Shown: piece by piece, positions 20,247-29,815 of the stretch
Position numbering within the stretch: position 1 is the stretch's first letter
Layout of the letters: every line of letters starts with the position of its first letter
Assembly: GCA_014138725.1 (NCBI GenBank)
Contig: JACJID010000002.1
Span: 758,001 to 822,000, forward strand
Direction of reading: 5' to 3'
Length of the DNA: 64,000 nucleotides
Source of the DNA: Kutzneria viridogrisea
GTDB taxonomy: Bacteria > Actinomycetota > Actinomycetes > Mycobacteriales > Pseudonocardiaceae
The notes under the pieces: model-generated
The model's input: only the letters and a program-made list of their open reading frames with translations
Databases searched by the model: none
Told to the model about the DNA's origin: nothing
Position numbers and translations under genes: made by a program

Positions 20247-21433
20247 GAACCGCACTCGGACTCGTCACGGCCATCACCGCCGTGCTGGCCACCGCCGTGC
20301 CCGCCTCGGCCGCGGCACCGATCCAGACCACACTGCCCGCGCCGACCGGCCACGAGCGGCTGGGCAGCGTGGAACTGCACCTGGTCGACCAGAACCGACA
20401 GGACCCGTGGGGCGGCACGGGCCGTCGCGAGCTGATGGTCACCGTGACCTACCCGGCCCGTGACACCGAGCGCTATCCGCTGGCGCCGTGGCTGCCCACG
20501 AACACCACCGAGGCCTTCCGCGCCGCGGTCGCCAAGGCGCTGGACGTCGACCTGAGCGCGGTGCGGTTTCCCGTGGGCCGCTCACACTCCGGCGCACCGG
20601 CCCGTCCCGGCGAGCACCCCGTGCTGCTGTACTCCCCCGGCTACGGGATGGAGCGCGGGCTGGGCGCGAGCCAGGTCGAGGAGTTGGCCAGCCGCGGCTA
20701 CGTGGTCGTCAGCATCGACCACCCCGGGGACGCGGGGGCCGTGCAGTTCCCCGACGGGCACCTGGAGCCGAGCCGGCAGCCGCCGATGCCCACCGATCCC
20801 GCCCAGCAGAAGCAGGTCATCGGCAAGGCGCTGGACGTGCGGGTGGCCGACACGCGGTTCGTGCTCGACCAACTCGCCGTGCTGGCCCGCGGCGACAACC
20901 CCGACGCGGAGCGGCGCCCGCTGCCGCGCGGACTCGGCCGGGCGCTGGACCTGAGCCACCCGGCCATGTTCGGGCACTCGCTGGGCGGGGCGACCGCCGC
21001 CCAGGTGATGACCGAGGACCGGCGCGTGGCCGCCGGGGTGGACCTGGACGGCACGCTGTTCGGCTCGGTGGCCGACAGCGGGCTGGACCGGCCGTTCCTG
21101 TTGATGGGCGCGGGCACGCACGGCCGGGGCGACGACCCGACCTGGGCGAGCTTCTGGTCGCACACCACCGGCTGGCACCGGGAGCTGAGCCTGCCCGCCG
21201 GTGCGCACATGGGCTACACGGACCTGCAACAGGTCGTGGCACAACTGGTGCGCGCCAAGGTGATCCCGGCCGAGAAGGCGGTCCCGCCGATCGGCACCGT
21301 GGACGCCGACCGGTCCACCTCGGCGCAGCGCGCCTACCTGGACGCCTTCTTCGACCTCCAGGTGCGGCACTGCGACTCCGGGCTGCTGGACGGGCCGTCC
21401 AGCAGGTACCCGGAGATCGAGTTCATCCCGTAG
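20243..21433 (+). CDS. Secreted alpha/beta-hydrolase, PAF-acetylhydrolase/lipase-like (copy 2)
   Basis: 396 residues from ATG 20243, overlapping the previous stop. Signal peptide MRTALGLVTAITAVLATAVP. It shares long identical blocks with copy 1 (GKALDVRVADTRFVLDQLAV, GHSLGG) and the same ending ([14 protein letters not shown] against DGPSPCFPEVEFLR). Copy 2 has an eight-residue insertion before KQVIGKALDV (TDPAQQ region) and a different catalytic-His surround (GAHMGYTD). The 3' end overlaps the convergent sseA by 11 bp. Divergence is concentrated in the early region (residues 60-110) and the lid-like segments, so the two may have different substrates. Confidence 0.88.
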   Translation: MRTALGLVTAITAVLATAVPASAAAPIQTTLPAPTGHERLGSVELHLVDQNRQDPWGGTGRRELMVTVTYPARDTERYPLAPWLPTNTTEAFRAAVAKALDVDLSAVRFPVGRSHSGAPARPGEHPVLLYSPGYGMERGLGASQVEELASRGYVVVSIDHPGDAGAVQFPDGHLEPSRQPPMPTDPAQQKQVIGKALDVRVADTRFVLDQLAVLARGDNPDAERRPLPRGLGRALDLSHPAMFGHSLGGATAAQVMTEDRRVAAGVDLDGTLFGSVADSGLDRPFLLMGAGTHGRGDDPTWASFWSHTTGWHRELSLPAGAHMGYTDLQQVVAQLVRAKVIPAEKAVPPIGTVDADRSTSAQRAYLDAFFDLQVRHCDSGLLDGPSSRYPEIEFIP

Positions 21434-22247
21434 CGACCGGGCGGCTCGGGTCGGTGCACCAGTGCGACCAGCTGCCCGCGTACAGGCTCGCCGGGCCCAG
21501 GCCCGCCAGCTCCAGCGCCAGCACCACCGAGGAGGCCGTCACCCCGGAGCCGCAGTAGGCACCCACTGGCTGGCCGTCGCGCACCCCGATCTCCCGGAAG
21601 CGCGCGGCCAGCTCGGCCGGGGCCAGCCAGCGGCCGTCCGGTCCGAGGTGGCCGGAGAACGGGGCGTTGAGCGCGCCGGGCACGTGCCCGGCGCGCGGGT
21701 CCACCGGCTCGACCTCACCCCGGTAGCGCTGCGGGGCCCGCGCGTCCAGCAGCACCCCCCGTTCCGCCAGCGCCGCGGCCTGCTCGGCGTCGAGCACCGG
21801 CATGCCGCCCGGCACCACCGCCACGTCCCCCGGCTCCGGGTCGGGCAGGTCCGTGGTCACCGGCAGGCCCAGCGCCGTCCACGCCGCGTAGCCGCCGTCG
21901 AGCACCGCCACCTGCTCGTGGCCCGCCCAGCGCAGCAGCCACCAGGCCCGCGCCGCCACCGAGCCGTCGGCCCCGTCGTATGCCACGACCGGGTGATTCG
22001 CCCGCACGCCCGCCGCGCGCAGCACCTCCCGCAGCCGCGCGGGCTCCGGCAGCGGGTGCCTGCCGCCCGCGCCGGGCTCGGCCGCCAGCTGGGTGTCCAG
22101 GTCAACGAACACGGCGCCGGGCAGGTGGCCCTCCTGGTAGGCCTGCACGCCCGGCGGCCCGGTCAGGCTCCAGCGCACGTCGAGCAGCACCGGCGGATCG
22201 GTGCGGAGCAGGTCGGCCAGGGACTCGGGGGAGATCAGCTGCTGCAC
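21423..22247 (-). CDS. sseA: Thiosulfate/3-mercaptopyruvate sulfurtransferase (two-domain rhodanese)
   Basis: 274 residues from GTG 22247 ([14 protein letters not shown]). Upstream in-frame codons would cross into the ideR promoter and are unlikely. Two rhodanese domains are visible: an inactive N-terminal one ([28 protein letters not shown]) and a catalytic C-terminal one with the active-site loop YCGSGVTAS near residue 238. CGSGVTA is the mercaptopyruvate sulfurtransferase form of the loop. It transfers sulfane sulfur to thiols or cyanide in the cytoplasm. It is divergent from ideR, with 82 bp between the starts. Confidence 0.9.
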   Translation of the reverse strand: MQQLISPESLADLLRTDPPVLLDVRWSLTGPPGVQAYQEGHLPGAVFVDLDTQLAAEPGAGGRHPLPEPARLREVLRAAGVRANHPVVAYDGADGSVAARAWWLLRWAGHEQVAVLDGGYAAWTALGLPVTTDLPDPEPGDVAVVPGGMPVLDAEQAAALAERGVLLDARAPQRYRGEVEPVDPRAGHVPGALNAPFSGHLGPDGRWLAPAELAARFREIGVRDGQPVGAYCGSGVTASSVVLALELAGLGPASLYAGSWSHWCTDPSRPVATG

Positions 22248-22329
22248 GGCCCCATCCTGCCCGGTACCGGTGGCCAGGGACTTGTCGGTGCCTGCGACTA
22301 CTATTGTTCTCGACGTTAGGGGAACGGTT

Positions 22330-23028
22330 GTGAACGACCTCATCGACACCACCGAGATGTACCTCCGCACGATCTACGAGCTCGAAGAGGAGGGCGTGGT
22401 ACCGCTGCGCGCCCGCATCGCCGAGCGGTTGGCGCAGAGTGGTCCCACGGTGAGCCAGACGGTGGCCAGGATGGAACGCGACGGGCTGCTGGTGGTCGCC
22501 GATGACCGGCACCTGGAGCTGACCGACGCGGGCCGGGACCTGGCCGTGGCCGTCATGCGCAAGCACCGGCTGGCCGAGCGCCTGCTCGTGGACGTGATCG
22601 GCCTGGAGTGGGAACAGGTGCACGCCGAGGCCTGCCGGTGGGAGCACGTGATGAGCGAGGCCGTGGAGCGCAAGCTCGTGGCGCTGCTCGGCCACCCCAC
22701 CACCTCGCCCTACGGCAACCCGATCCCCGGCCTGGACCGGCTCGGTGAGGGCGGCCGCCCCGCCCCGCCCGCCGAACCGGGGCTGGTCCGGGTGGACGAG
22801 GTCGCCCGCCGCGGCGGCGGCCAGGTCGAGGTGCGCCGGATCGCCGAGCACGTGCAGAGCGACGAGTACCTGATGGCCGAGCTGAAGTCGGTGGGCCTGC
22901 TCCCGGGCAACGTGGTCCGCATCGAGGGCGGCCCCGCCGCCGCGGCCATGGTCGAGGTGCACGGCGCGGGCAACGTGGCCAAGTTGGACGCCGCCATCGC
23001 GCACGCAGTGCTGGTCCACGCGCGGTGA
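22330..23028 (+). CDS. ideR: DtxR/IdeR iron-dependent transcriptional repressor
   Basis: 232 residues from GTG 22330. The start gives the canonical N-terminus ([20 protein letters not shown]). HTH residues 27-50 read [20 protein letters not shown], nearly family-invariant. The metal-binding and dimerisation domain (about 70-140) has Cys and His/Glu ligands in [20 protein letters not shown] Pro-rich linker leads to an SH3-like FeoA domain (about 150-230). It represses siderophore and iron uptake genes when Fe2+ is bound. It overlaps galK by 4 bp (GTGA), and galE follows. A dtxR-galE neighbourhood is also known in corynebacteria. Confidence 0.96.
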   Translation: MNDLIDTTEMYLRTIYELEEEGVVPLRARIAERLAQSGPTVSQTVARMERDGLLVVADDRHLELTDAGRDLAVAVMRKHRLAERLLVDVIGLEWEQVHAEACRWEHVMSEAVERKLVALLGHPTTSPYGNPIPGLDRLGEGGRPAPPAEPGLVRVDEVARRGGGQVEVRRIAEHVQSDEYLMAELKSVGLLPGNVVRIEGGPAAAAMVEVHGAGNVAKLDAAIAHAVLVHAR

Positions 23029-24293
23029 TCAGCTCCTCGGATCGTCCGACCGGCATGTCCACCGAAAGCGCGGACCACAACGCCCGAGGGAGCGCCCCCT
23101 GGGGGCAGGGCCCCCAGGGTCCACCCGCGGAGCGCGCCGAGAAGGCCTTCACCGAGCTGCACGGCCACGCCCCCGAGGGGGTGTGGTCCGCGCCGGGCAG
23201 GGTCAACCTGATCGGTGAGCACACCGACTACAACAACGGCTACGTGCTGCCCTTCGCGCTGCCGCACCGGACGGCCGTGGCCGCCCAGCGCCGCGAGGAC
23301 GGCCTGCTGACCGTGGCCAGCCTCGGCGACGACGGCCAGTTCCAGCAGGCCGAGCCGGTGCGGGTGGCCGACCTGCGCCCCGGCTCGCCGCGCGGCTGGG
23401 CCGCCTACCCCGCCGGGGTCGCCTGGGTGCTGGCCGCCGAGGGCGTGCCGGTCACCGGGGCCGACCTGGTCATCTCCGGCACGGTGCCGACCGGCGCGGG
23501 CCTGTCCTCCTCGCACGCGCTGGAGTGCGCCACCGCGCTCGCCCTGCTCGGGCTGGCCGGTATCGACCCCGACCAGCCGGGTGGCCCCGGACGCCCGCGC
23601 ATCGCGCGCTGGGTGCAGCGCTGCGAGAACGAGTTCGTCGGCGCCCCGACCGGGTTGCTGGACCAGACCGCCTCGCTGTGCTGCGTGCGCGGGCACGTGC
23701 TGTTCCTGGACGTGCGCTCCGGCGAGTCCGAGCAGGTGCCCTTCGACGCCGAGGCCGCGGGGCTGGAGGTGCTGGTGATCGACACCAGGGCCAAGCACGC
23801 GCTGGTGGAGTCGGCCTACGGGGACCGCAGGCGCGGCTGCGAGCAGGCCGCGCGACTGCTGGGCCTGCCCTCCCTGCGCGAACTGGAGCCCGCCGGGCTG
23901 GCCGGTGCGCTGGACCGGCTGCCCGAGCCGCTGCGCCCCCTGGTGCGGCACGTGGTGACCGAGAACCAACGCGTGCTGTCCACTGTGGACAAGCTGAGAT
24001 CGGGGCGGCTGGACGAGATCGGCGGGGAGCTGACCGCCTCGCACGCCAGCCTGCGGGACGACTACCAGGTGTCCTGCCTGGAACTGGACGTGGCCGTGGA
24101 GGCCGCGCTGGCGGCGGGCGCGCTGGGCGCCCGGATGGTCGGCGGCGGCTTCGGCGGCTCGGCCATCGCGCTGGTGCGGGCCGGGCAGCGGGCCGAGGTG
24201 GAGCGCGCGGTCACCGCCGCCTACGCGCGGCACGAGCTCACCGCGCCGCGGCTGTTCGTCGCGGTGCCCTCCCCCGGCGCGGGCCGGGACTGA
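23025..24293 (+). CDS. galK: Galactokinase (GHMP kinase)
   Basis: 422 residues from GTG 23025. ATG 23055 would give 412. The galactokinase signature [19 protein letters not shown] is at about 58-76, the GHMP ATP-binding loop [17 protein letters not shown] at 155-171, and the C-terminal [14 protein letters not shown] near 373. It phosphorylates alpha-D-galactose at C1. About 38 residues precede the conserved [10 protein letters not shown] start. That extension spans a perfect 10-bp hairpin (23097-23119) and reads [13 protein letters not shown], so it looks like an inserted palindrome that stayed in frame. No galT lies in the window. Probably cotranscribed with ideR and galE. Confidence 0.95.
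   Translation: MISSSDRPTGMSTESADHNARGSAPWGQGPQGPPAERAEKAFTELHGHAPEGVWSAPGRVNLIGEHTDYNNGYVLPFALPHRTAVAAQRREDGLLTVASLGDDGQFQQAEPVRVADLRPGSPRGWAAYPAGVAWVLAAEGVPVTGADLVISGTVPTGAGLSSSHALECATALALLGLAGIDPDQPGGPGRPRIARWVQRCENEFVGAPTGLLDQTASLCCVRGHVLFLDVRSGESEQVPFDAEAAGLEVLVIDTRAKHALVESAYGDRRRGCEQAARLLGLPSLRELEPAGLAGALDRLPEPLRPLVRHVVTENQRVLSTVDKLRSGRLDEIGGELTASHASLRDDYQVSCLELDVAVEAALAAGALGARMVGGGFGGSAIALVRAGQRAEVERAVTAAYARHELTAPRLFVAVPSPGAGRD
23097..23119. repeat. Palindrome inside the galK 5' coding region
   Basis: CCCTGGGGGC (23097-23106) and GCCCCCAGGG (23110-23119) form a perfect 10-bp stem with a 3-base loop. It lies about 75 bp into galK, inside the non-conserved extension. Confidence 0.7.
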
Positions 24294-24335
24294 CACACAC
24301 CCCTTGCCGTACAACGAGAATCGAGGAACCTCGCG

Positions 24336-25310
24336 GTGAAGCTGCTGGTCACTGGCGGAGCGGGCTACGTGGGCAGCGTGAGCGCCGCCCGGATGCTGGA
24401 GGCGGGCCACGAGGTGGTCGTGGTCGACGACCTGTCCACCGGCCACGCGGACGCGGTCCCGGCCGGTGCCCGGTTCGTCGAGGGCGACCTGGCCGAGGTG
24501 GCCGGTCCCCTGCTTGCCGAGGGCTTCGACGGGGTGCTGCACTGCGCGGCCAAGTCCCTGGTCGGCGAGTCCATGCAGCAGCCCGGCCTGTACTGGAACG
24601 GCAACGTGGTGACCTCGCTGCGGCTGCTGGAGGCCATGCGGGACAACGGGATCGGCCGCCTGGTGTTCTCCTCGACGGCGGCCACCTACGGCGAGCCGGA
24701 GCAGGTGCCGATCCTGGAGACCGCGCCGACCCGGCCCACCAACACCTACGGGGCCTGCAAGCTGGCCATCGACCACGCCATCACCTCCTTCGCAGCGGCG
24801 CACGGGCTGGGCGCGGTGAGCCTGCGCTACTTCAACGTGGCCGGGGCGTACGGCAACTACGGCGAGCGGCACGCGGTGGAGACCCACCTGATCCCGATCG
24901 TGCTACAGGTGGCGCTGGGCCAGCGCGCGCAGGTGCAGATGTACGGGACGGACTGGCCCACCGAGGACGGCACCTGCGTGCGGGACTACATCCACGTGGT
25001 GGACCTGGCCGAGGCGCACCTGCTGGCGATGGAGCACGCCACCCAGGGCGAGCACCGGATCTACAACCTGGGCAACGGTTTCGGCTTCTCCGTCAAGCAG
25101 GTCATCGACACCTGCCGTGCGGTGACCGGGCACCCGATCCCGGCCGAGGTGGCCCCGCGCCGCGCCGGGGACCCGGCCGTGCTGGTGGCCTCCAGCGAGC
25201 GGGCCCGCGAGGAACTGGGCTGGAAGCCCACCCACACCGACCTGGCCTCGATCGTGGGCGACGCCTGGGAGTTCACCCGTGCGCGGGCGGGGGTCGCCGA
25301 CAATGACTGA
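24336..25310 (+). CDS. galE: UDP-glucose 4-epimerase
   Basis: 324 residues, GTG start 24336, with GAGGAA upstream. Extended SDR features: NAD-binding GGAGYVGS (residues 7-14), catalytic Ser/Thr in FSSTAATYG (about 110-118) and YGACK (about 135-139) with Tyr and Lys, then [12 protein letters not shown]. The substrate-binding [20 protein letters not shown] is typical of GalE. It interconverts UDP-galactose and UDP-glucose for Leloir metabolism and wall polysaccharides. Its last 8 bp overlap the following peptidase gene. Confidence 0.96.
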   Translation: MKLLVTGGAGYVGSVSAARMLEAGHEVVVVDDLSTGHADAVPAGARFVEGDLAEVAGPLLAEGFDGVLHCAAKSLVGESMQQPGLYWNGNVVTSLRLLEAMRDNGIGRLVFSSTAATYGEPEQVPILETAPTRPTNTYGACKLAIDHAITSFAAAHGLGAVSLRYFNVAGAYGNYGERHAVETHLIPIVLQVALGQRAQVQMYGTDWPTEDGTCVRDYIHVVDLAEAHLLAMEHATQGEHRIYNLGNGFGFSVKQVIDTCRAVTGHPIPAEVAPRRAGDPAVLVASSERAREELGWKPTHTDLASIVGDAWEFTRARAGVADND

Positions 25311-27342
25311 GCACCCCTTCAACGACCTGGACAGCTACAACGCCCTGCCCCGGCTGGCTTCGCTGGCGCTGTCCCCGGACGGCACCCGCCTGGTCACGGC
25401 CGTCAGCGAACTGGCCCCGGACGGCAAGTCCTGGCGCAGCGCGCTGTGGCAGGTCGACCCGGCTGGTGAGCGGCCCGCGCAGCGGCTGACCCGCGCCGCC
25501 AAGGGCGAGGGCGGCGCCGAGTTCACCCCGGACGGCTCGCTGCTGTTCGTCACGGCCCGCGCCGACACCGAGGCCAAGCCCGGCGAGGAGAGCGACAAGA
25601 GCGCGCTGTGGCTGCTGCCGCCCACCGGGGAGGCCAGGCAGGTCTACGGCCCGGCGGGCGGGGTGTCCGGCTTCGCCGTGGCCGAGCGGACCGGCGCGCT
25701 GGTCGTGGCCACCGACGGCCTGGTCGGCGCCGAACTGGGGCAGCAGGACAAGGATCGGCGCAAGGCCCGTGAGGACGCCGGGGTGACCGCGATCCTGCAC
25801 GAGGACTACCCGGTGCGGCACTGGGACAGCGACCTCGGGCCGGACCGCACGCGGCTGGTGTCCCTGCCCGCGCTGGAGCAGACCAGCGGCCGGGCCGGGG
25901 AGGCCACCGAGCTGGCCGCCAGCGGGCAGCGGCGGGTCTCCGGCGGTGCGGCGATCAGCCCCGACGGCCGCTGGGTCGCCTACGTGGCCGACGTGGACGT
26001 CAGCGCGGCGTACGGGGAGCGCTCCACCGTGCGGCTGGTCGGCACCGACGGTGCGGGCGACCGGCTGCTGGCCGGTGACGTGGCGGACCGGCCTGGGACC
26101 GTCTACTCCTACGTGTCCCCGGTGTTCATGCCGGACTCGAACTCCGTGCTGTGCATGCGCTGCACCGAGTCCACCGCGGACGGTCCGCCGCGCTACGCCC
26201 TGGTCCGGGTGGAACTGGACGGCGGGCAGATCACCGAGCTGGCCCCGGACTTCCCGCACTGGCCGGAGGAGCCGGTGCCCGCGCCGGACGGCAGCGCGGT
26301 GTACTTCGCCAGCAACGAGCGCGGTCGCCGCCCGCTGTGGCGGCTGGACCTGGGCTCCGGCGAGATCACCCGGCTCACCGAGGGCGGGGCGTTCACCGAC
26401 CTGTGCGTCGCGGCGGACGGCTCCGCCCTGTACGCGCTGCGGGCCACCATCGCGCACCCCGCCCAGCCGGTCCGGCTGGACCCGCGCCAGGCGGACCAGA
26501 CCGGTCAGGTGCTGCCCGCGCCGGGCGCGGTGGACCGCGTGCCGGGCACCCTCACCGAGGTCGAGACCACGGTCGCCGACGGGCGCACCGTGCGCGCCTG
26601 GCTGGCCGTGCCCGAGGACGCCTCGGCGGACAACCCCGCCCCGCTGCTGCTGTGGGTGCACGGCGGTCCGCTGATGAGCTGGAACTCCTGGTCCTGGCGG
26701 TGGAATCCGTGGCTGGCGGTGGCCCGCGGCTACGCCGTGCTGCTGCCCGACCCCGCGCTGTCCACCGGGTACGGCCAGGAGTTCATCGAGCCGGGCTGGG
26801 GTGCCTGGGGCGGCGCCCCGTTCACCGACCTGATGGCCGTCACCGACGCCACCGTGGCCCGGCCGGAGATCGACGCCACGCGCACGGCGGTGATGGGCGG
26901 CTCCTTCGGCGGCTACATGGCCAACTGGATCGCCACCCAGACCGACCGGTTCAACGCGATCGTCACGCACGCCTCGCTGTGGAACCTGGACGCGTTCACC
27001 GGCACCACGGACTACTCGTACTACTGGATCCGCGAGATGGGCGACCCGCTGCGCGACCAGGAGCGGATCGCCGCCAACTCCCCGCACCTGCGGGTGGCCG
27101 ACATCGTGACGCCGATGCTGGTCATCCACGGGGACAAGGACTACCGGGTGCCGGTCGGTGAGGGAATGCGGCTGTACTTCGACCTGCTGCGGCACGGGGT
27201 GCGGTGCAAGTACCTGTACTTCCCCACCGAGAACCACTGGGTGCTGACCCCGGGCAACTCCAAGGTCTGGTACGAGACCGTGTTCGCCTGGCTGTCCCAG
27301 CACGTACACGGCAAGGACTGGCAGCGCCCCGACCTGCTCTGA
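25303..27342 (+). CDS. S9-family prolyl-oligopeptidase-like serine peptidase
   Basis: 679 residues from ATG 25303. Residues 1-430 form a beta-propeller (repeats such as [41 protein letters not shown]). The C-terminal alpha/beta-hydrolase domain has [13 protein letters not shown] (oxyanion), catalytic Ser in [11 protein letters not shown] (about 531-541), Asp in GDKDYRVPV and His in TENHWVL. This matches acylaminoacyl-peptidase/dipeptidyl aminopeptidase members. No signal peptide is present, so it is cytoplasmic, cleaving short peptides. It is co-directional with galE, with an 8-bp overlap. A 21-bp repeat array begins 10 bp after the stop. Confidence 0.93.
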   Translation: MTEHPFNDLDSYNALPRLASLALSPDGTRLVTAVSELAPDGKSWRSALWQVDPAGERPAQRLTRAAKGEGGAEFTPDGSLLFVTARADTEAKPGEESDKSALWLLPPTGEARQVYGPAGGVSGFAVAERTGALVVATDGLVGAELGQQDKDRRKAREDAGVTAILHEDYPVRHWDSDLGPDRTRLVSLPALEQTSGRAGEATELAASGQRRVSGGAAISPDGRWVAYVADVDVSAAYGERSTVRLVGTDGAGDRLLAGDVADRPGTVYSYVSPVFMPDSNSVLCMRCTESTADGPPRYALVRVELDGGQITELAPDFPHWPEEPVPAPDGSAVYFASNERGRRPLWRLDLGSGEITRLTEGGAFTDLCVAADGSALYALRATIAHPAQPVRLDPRQADQTGQVLPAPGAVDRVPGTLTEVETTVADGRTVRAWLAVPEDASADNPAPLLLWVHGGPLMSWNSWSWRWNPWLAVARGYAVLLPDPALSTGYGQEFIEPGWGAWGGAPFTDLMAVTDATVARPEIDATRTAVMGGSFGGYMANWIATQTDRFNAIVTHASLWNLDAFTGTTDYSYYWIREMGDPLRDQERIAANSPHLRVADIVTPMLVIHGDKDYRVPVGEGMRLYFDLLRHGVRCKYLYFPTENHWVLTPGNSKVWYETVFAWLSQHVHGKDWQRPDLL

Positions 27343-27352
27343 CCCCCAACCC

Positions 27353-27990
27353 GCGAGTCCCGGCCCGGGGCACGCGAGTCCCGGCCATCGGCTCGCGAGT
27401 CCCGGTCAGCCGCAGGCTCCCGGCCTGGGGCCCGCGAGTCCCGGTCAGGCGCAGGCTCCCGGCCAGGGGCCCACGAGTCCCGCGCTGGGGCGCACGAGTC
27501 CCGGTCCGGGACACGCGAGTCCCGGCCAAGGGCAAGCGAGTCCCGGCCAGGCGCAGGCTCCCGGCCAGGGGCCCACGAGTCCTGCGCTGGGGCGCACGAG
27601 TTCCGCGCTGGGGCTCGCGAGTCCCGCCGAGCCGGGACGGGGTCGGTCGACCGCGCAGAAGTCCCGGTCTGGGGCAGGCGAGTCCCGGCGGCTACCGGCG
27701 CACGAGTCCCGCTTTGAGGCAGGCGAGTCCCGGCCAGGCGCACGCGAGTCCGGGTACGGGACAGGCGAGTCCCGCTCTGAGGCGCATGAGCCCCGGGCGG
27801 CCGCACACGAGTCCCGCTCTGGAGCAGGCGAGTCCCGCCGAGCCGGGACGGGGTCGGTCGACCGCGCACGAGTCCCGGCCTGGGGCAGGCGAGTCCGGGC
27901 GGCTACCGGCGCACTAGTCCCGCTTTGAGGCAGGCGAGTCCCGCTCAGCCGCACGCTAGTCCCGGCCAGGGGCAGGCGAGTCCCGGCGGG
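27353..27990. repeat. 21-bp tandem repeat array (GCGAGTCCCGG family), about 29 units
   Basis: The whole space between two convergent genes is filled by units of about 21 bp with the core RCGAGTCCCGS followed by a GC-rich variable half. Early units start at 27353, 27374 and 27395. Some cores are decayed (AGGCTCCCGG, CACTAGTCC). A 116-bp block (27617-27732) is repeated at 27828-27943 with five differences. The last unit ends at the TAG stop of the minus-strand SGNH gene. Open frames through the array are low-complexity and not credible proteins. The same family recurs at 41096-41273. Confidence 0.92.
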
Positions 27991-28752
27991 CTAGGCCGTC
28001 AGTGGGGTCAGGTCGGGCCGCTTGGCGACCCGGCCGTCCCCGCTGGAGACCCCGCGCACCCGCCGCCACAGCCACGGGCCGAGGAAACCGCCGAGCCAGC
28101 GCAGTTCGGTGACCACCGTGGTGGCGGGCGCCGGGCCGGGCAGGGGCAGGCGCCAACTGTCGTCGCTGCCGGGCAGGTCCAGTGCGTGCGCCAGGCCCGC
28201 GGCGATGCGGGCGTGGCCCAGCGGGCTGGCGTGGATGCGGTCGGCGCTCCAGATGCGCAGGTCGGTGGTGACCGAGTACGGGAACGCCTCGAACAGCGCG
28301 ACCCCGTGCCGCGCGGCGGCCTCGCGGATCCTGGCGTTGAGCTCGAGCACCCTGGGCCGCAGTGAACGCGCGACCGGCGCGATGCGGGCGATATCGGGGA
28401 AGGTCACCGAGGCCACGCGGGCCCCGATCCCGGTCAGGCCAGCGAACATCGCCTCCAGGTCCGAGGCCACCTGGGCCGCGTCGAACTTGGGGCGCATCAC
28501 GTCGTTGAGCCCGGCGATGACCGTGGCCACGTCGGGGCGCAGCGCCAGCGCGGGCGCCAACTGCTCGGCGCGCACCTCGCCCGCGAGCCGGCCGCGCACG
28601 GCCAGGTTCGCGTAGAGCAGGCCCGGTGAGCTCGCCGCGATCTGCTCGGCAAGCCGGTCCGCGAAGCCCCGGTAACCGCTGAGCTCGTCGCCGTCGCCGA
28701 TCCCCTCGGTCTGGCTGTCGCCCAGTGCCACGTAGCGCGTGTACTCACCCAT
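27991..28752 (-). CDS. SGNH/GDSL-family esterase
   Basis: 253 residues. Block I is YVALGDSQTEGIGDGD at the N-terminus (nucleophilic Ser in GDSQTEG), block III is AGLNDVMRP (Asn, about 80-88), and block V is DRIHASPLGHARIAAGLAHA (Asp and His, about 180-199). No signal peptide, so cytoplasmic. It resembles the actinobacterial SGNH proteins with a C-terminal WLxxFLGPWLWRRVRGVSSGDG tail. The substrate is unknown (small esters or acyl groups). It is downstream of and overlapping padR by 8 bp, so it is likely under PadR control. Confidence 0.9.
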   Translation of the reverse strand: MGEYTRYVALGDSQTEGIGDGDELSGYRGFADRLAEQIAASSPGLLYANLAVRGRLAGEVRAEQLAPALALRPDVATVIAGLNDVMRPKFDAAQVASDLEAMFAGLTGIGARVASVTFPDIARIAPVARSLRPRVLELNARIREAAARHGVALFEAFPYSVTTDLRIWSADRIHASPLGHARIAAGLAHALDLPGSDDSWRLPLPGPAPATTVVTELRWLGGFLGPWLWRRVRGVSSGDGRVAKRPDLTPLTA

Positions 28753-29314
28753 CCCGGTGTGCTCCCAGTCTCGCGTTGAGCAGGTCCGCGGTGTCGCGGC
28801 ACCAGTCGCGGTTCTCCTGCTCGAACCGCCTGCCCCGCAGGCAGGTCAGGTACGGTCCGACGCGCTCGCCCTCGTGCAGGAACCGCTGCTCGTCCAGGTC
28901 CCCGCGCAACTGCCGGAGCAGGCCGTCGAACATCTCGATCTTGGCCTCGGCCTGTTCTGCGCGCTCCGCCAACTGGGCCAGCACCGCCGACACCGTGGTG
29001 CGGTCCACGGCGTGCACCTTGACCAGCAGGTCGTCACGGATGAACGAGGGCTTGGACTGCGCCTCGGTGAACCGCACAAGCTCGGCCAGACCGGCCTCGG
29101 TCACCGTGTAGACCCGCTTGTTGGGCCGGTCGAGCTGGATGACCCTGCGGCCGGTGACCAGGCCCTCGGCCTCCAGCTTGGTCAGCTCCGCGTAGAGCTG
29201 CTGGGGCAGGGCGTGCCAGAAGTTGGCCACCCCCGTGTCGAACACCTTGGCCAGCTGGTAGCCGCTGTACTCGCTGTCCAGCAGCGTGGCCAGTACCGCG
29301 TGCCGCAACGCCAT
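28745..29314 (-). CDS. PadR-family transcriptional regulator
   Basis: 189 residues from ATG 29314, with a strong GGGAGGT ribosome site. The N-terminal winged HTH fits PadR: MALRHAVLATLLDSEYSGYQ, then FWHALPQQLYAELTKLEAEG and the wing RVYTVTEAGLAELVRF. The C-terminal helical VirR_alpha-type dimerisation domain covers residues 90-180. PadR proteins sense small aromatics or drugs. It is divergent from the SnoaL-like/LLM operon, with a dyad in the shared promoter region, and it overlaps the SGNH gene by 8 bp. Confidence 0.93.
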   Translation of the reverse strand: MALRHAVLATLLDSEYSGYQLAKVFDTGVANFWHALPQQLYAELTKLEAEGLVTGRRVIQLDRPNKRVYTVTEAGLAELVRFTEAQSKPSFIRDDLLVKVHAVDRTTVSAVLAQLAERAEQAEAKIEMFDGLLRQLRGDLDEQRFLHEGERVGPYLTCLRGRRFEQENRDWCRDTADLLNARLGAHRDG

Positions 29315-29361
29315 CCGCCCACCTCCCTTGACCGGAGAACATTGTCTAGGCAAGACTGCGA

Positions 29362-29381
29362 CTAGTCAATTTTCTGACTAG
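29362..29381. promoter_or_regulatory. Candidate PadR operator
   Basis: CTAGTCA (29362-29368) and TGACTAG (29375-29381) are perfect 7-bp inverted arms separated by 6 bp, between divergent padR (start 29314) and the GTG start at 29391. A partial half-site, GTCTAGGCAAGAC, precedes it at about 29344. It overlaps the ribosome site AGGAGGG of the plus-strand gene, so binding would block that gene's expression. Confidence 0.6.
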
Positions 29382-29390
29382 GAGGGCATC

Positions 29391-29804
29391 GTGTCCGCAG
29401 CCGCCCAACTCCGCGCCGCCGTGCAGGACCGCGACCTCGATGCGGTCACCGCGCTGTTCGCGCCCGACATCCAGTTCTTCAGCCCGGTGAAGTTCCGCCC
29501 GTTCGAGGGCGTCGCCGCCGTCACCGCCCTGTTCCGGGTGCTGCTGCGCACCTTCGAGGACTTCCGCTACGTCGGGGAGTTCGCGGGCAGCCTGGACGAG
29601 GGCGATCCCGAGTCGCACGTGCTGGTGTTCCGCACCAGGGTGGGACAGACGCAGATCCACGGCATCGACATGGTGCAGGTCAACTCGGACGGGCTGATCT
29701 CCACGTTCACCGTGATGGTCCGCCCGCAGTCGGCGGCCACCGCACTGAGCGAGGCGGTACTGGCCGGACTGGTGGCCGACGGCGTCGTGCCCGCCCAGGC
29801 GTAG
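29391..29804 (+). CDS. SnoaL-like/NTF2-fold small protein
   Basis: 137 residues, GTG 29391, preceded by AGGAGGG. The NTF2-like pattern is clear: an N-terminal helix pair (QLRAAVQDRDLDAVTALFAP), DIQFFSPVKFRPFEGVAAV, then strands HVLVFRTRVGQTQIHGIDMV and LISTFTVMVRPQS. This fold gives ketosteroid-isomerase-like or polyketide-cyclase-like pockets, but the substrate cannot be read. It forms an operon with the LLM F420 oxidoreductase (11-bp gap) opposite PadR. Confidence 0.85.
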   Translation: MSAAAQLRAAVQDRDLDAVTALFAPDIQFFSPVKFRPFEGVAAVTALFRVLLRTFEDFRYVGEFAGSLDEGDPESHVLVFRTRVGQTQIHGIDMVQVNSDGLISTFTVMVRPQSAATALSEAVLAGLVADGVVPAQA

Positions 29805-29815
29805 GAGGAGACGAG

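Noticed and set aside
27353-27990. Apparent proteins encoded by the 21-bp repeat array (SRDSRAPGRD-type frames)
   Set aside because: Frames exist only because the unit lacks stop codons. Repeats vary in length and sequence without codon constraint, and no ribosome site fits.
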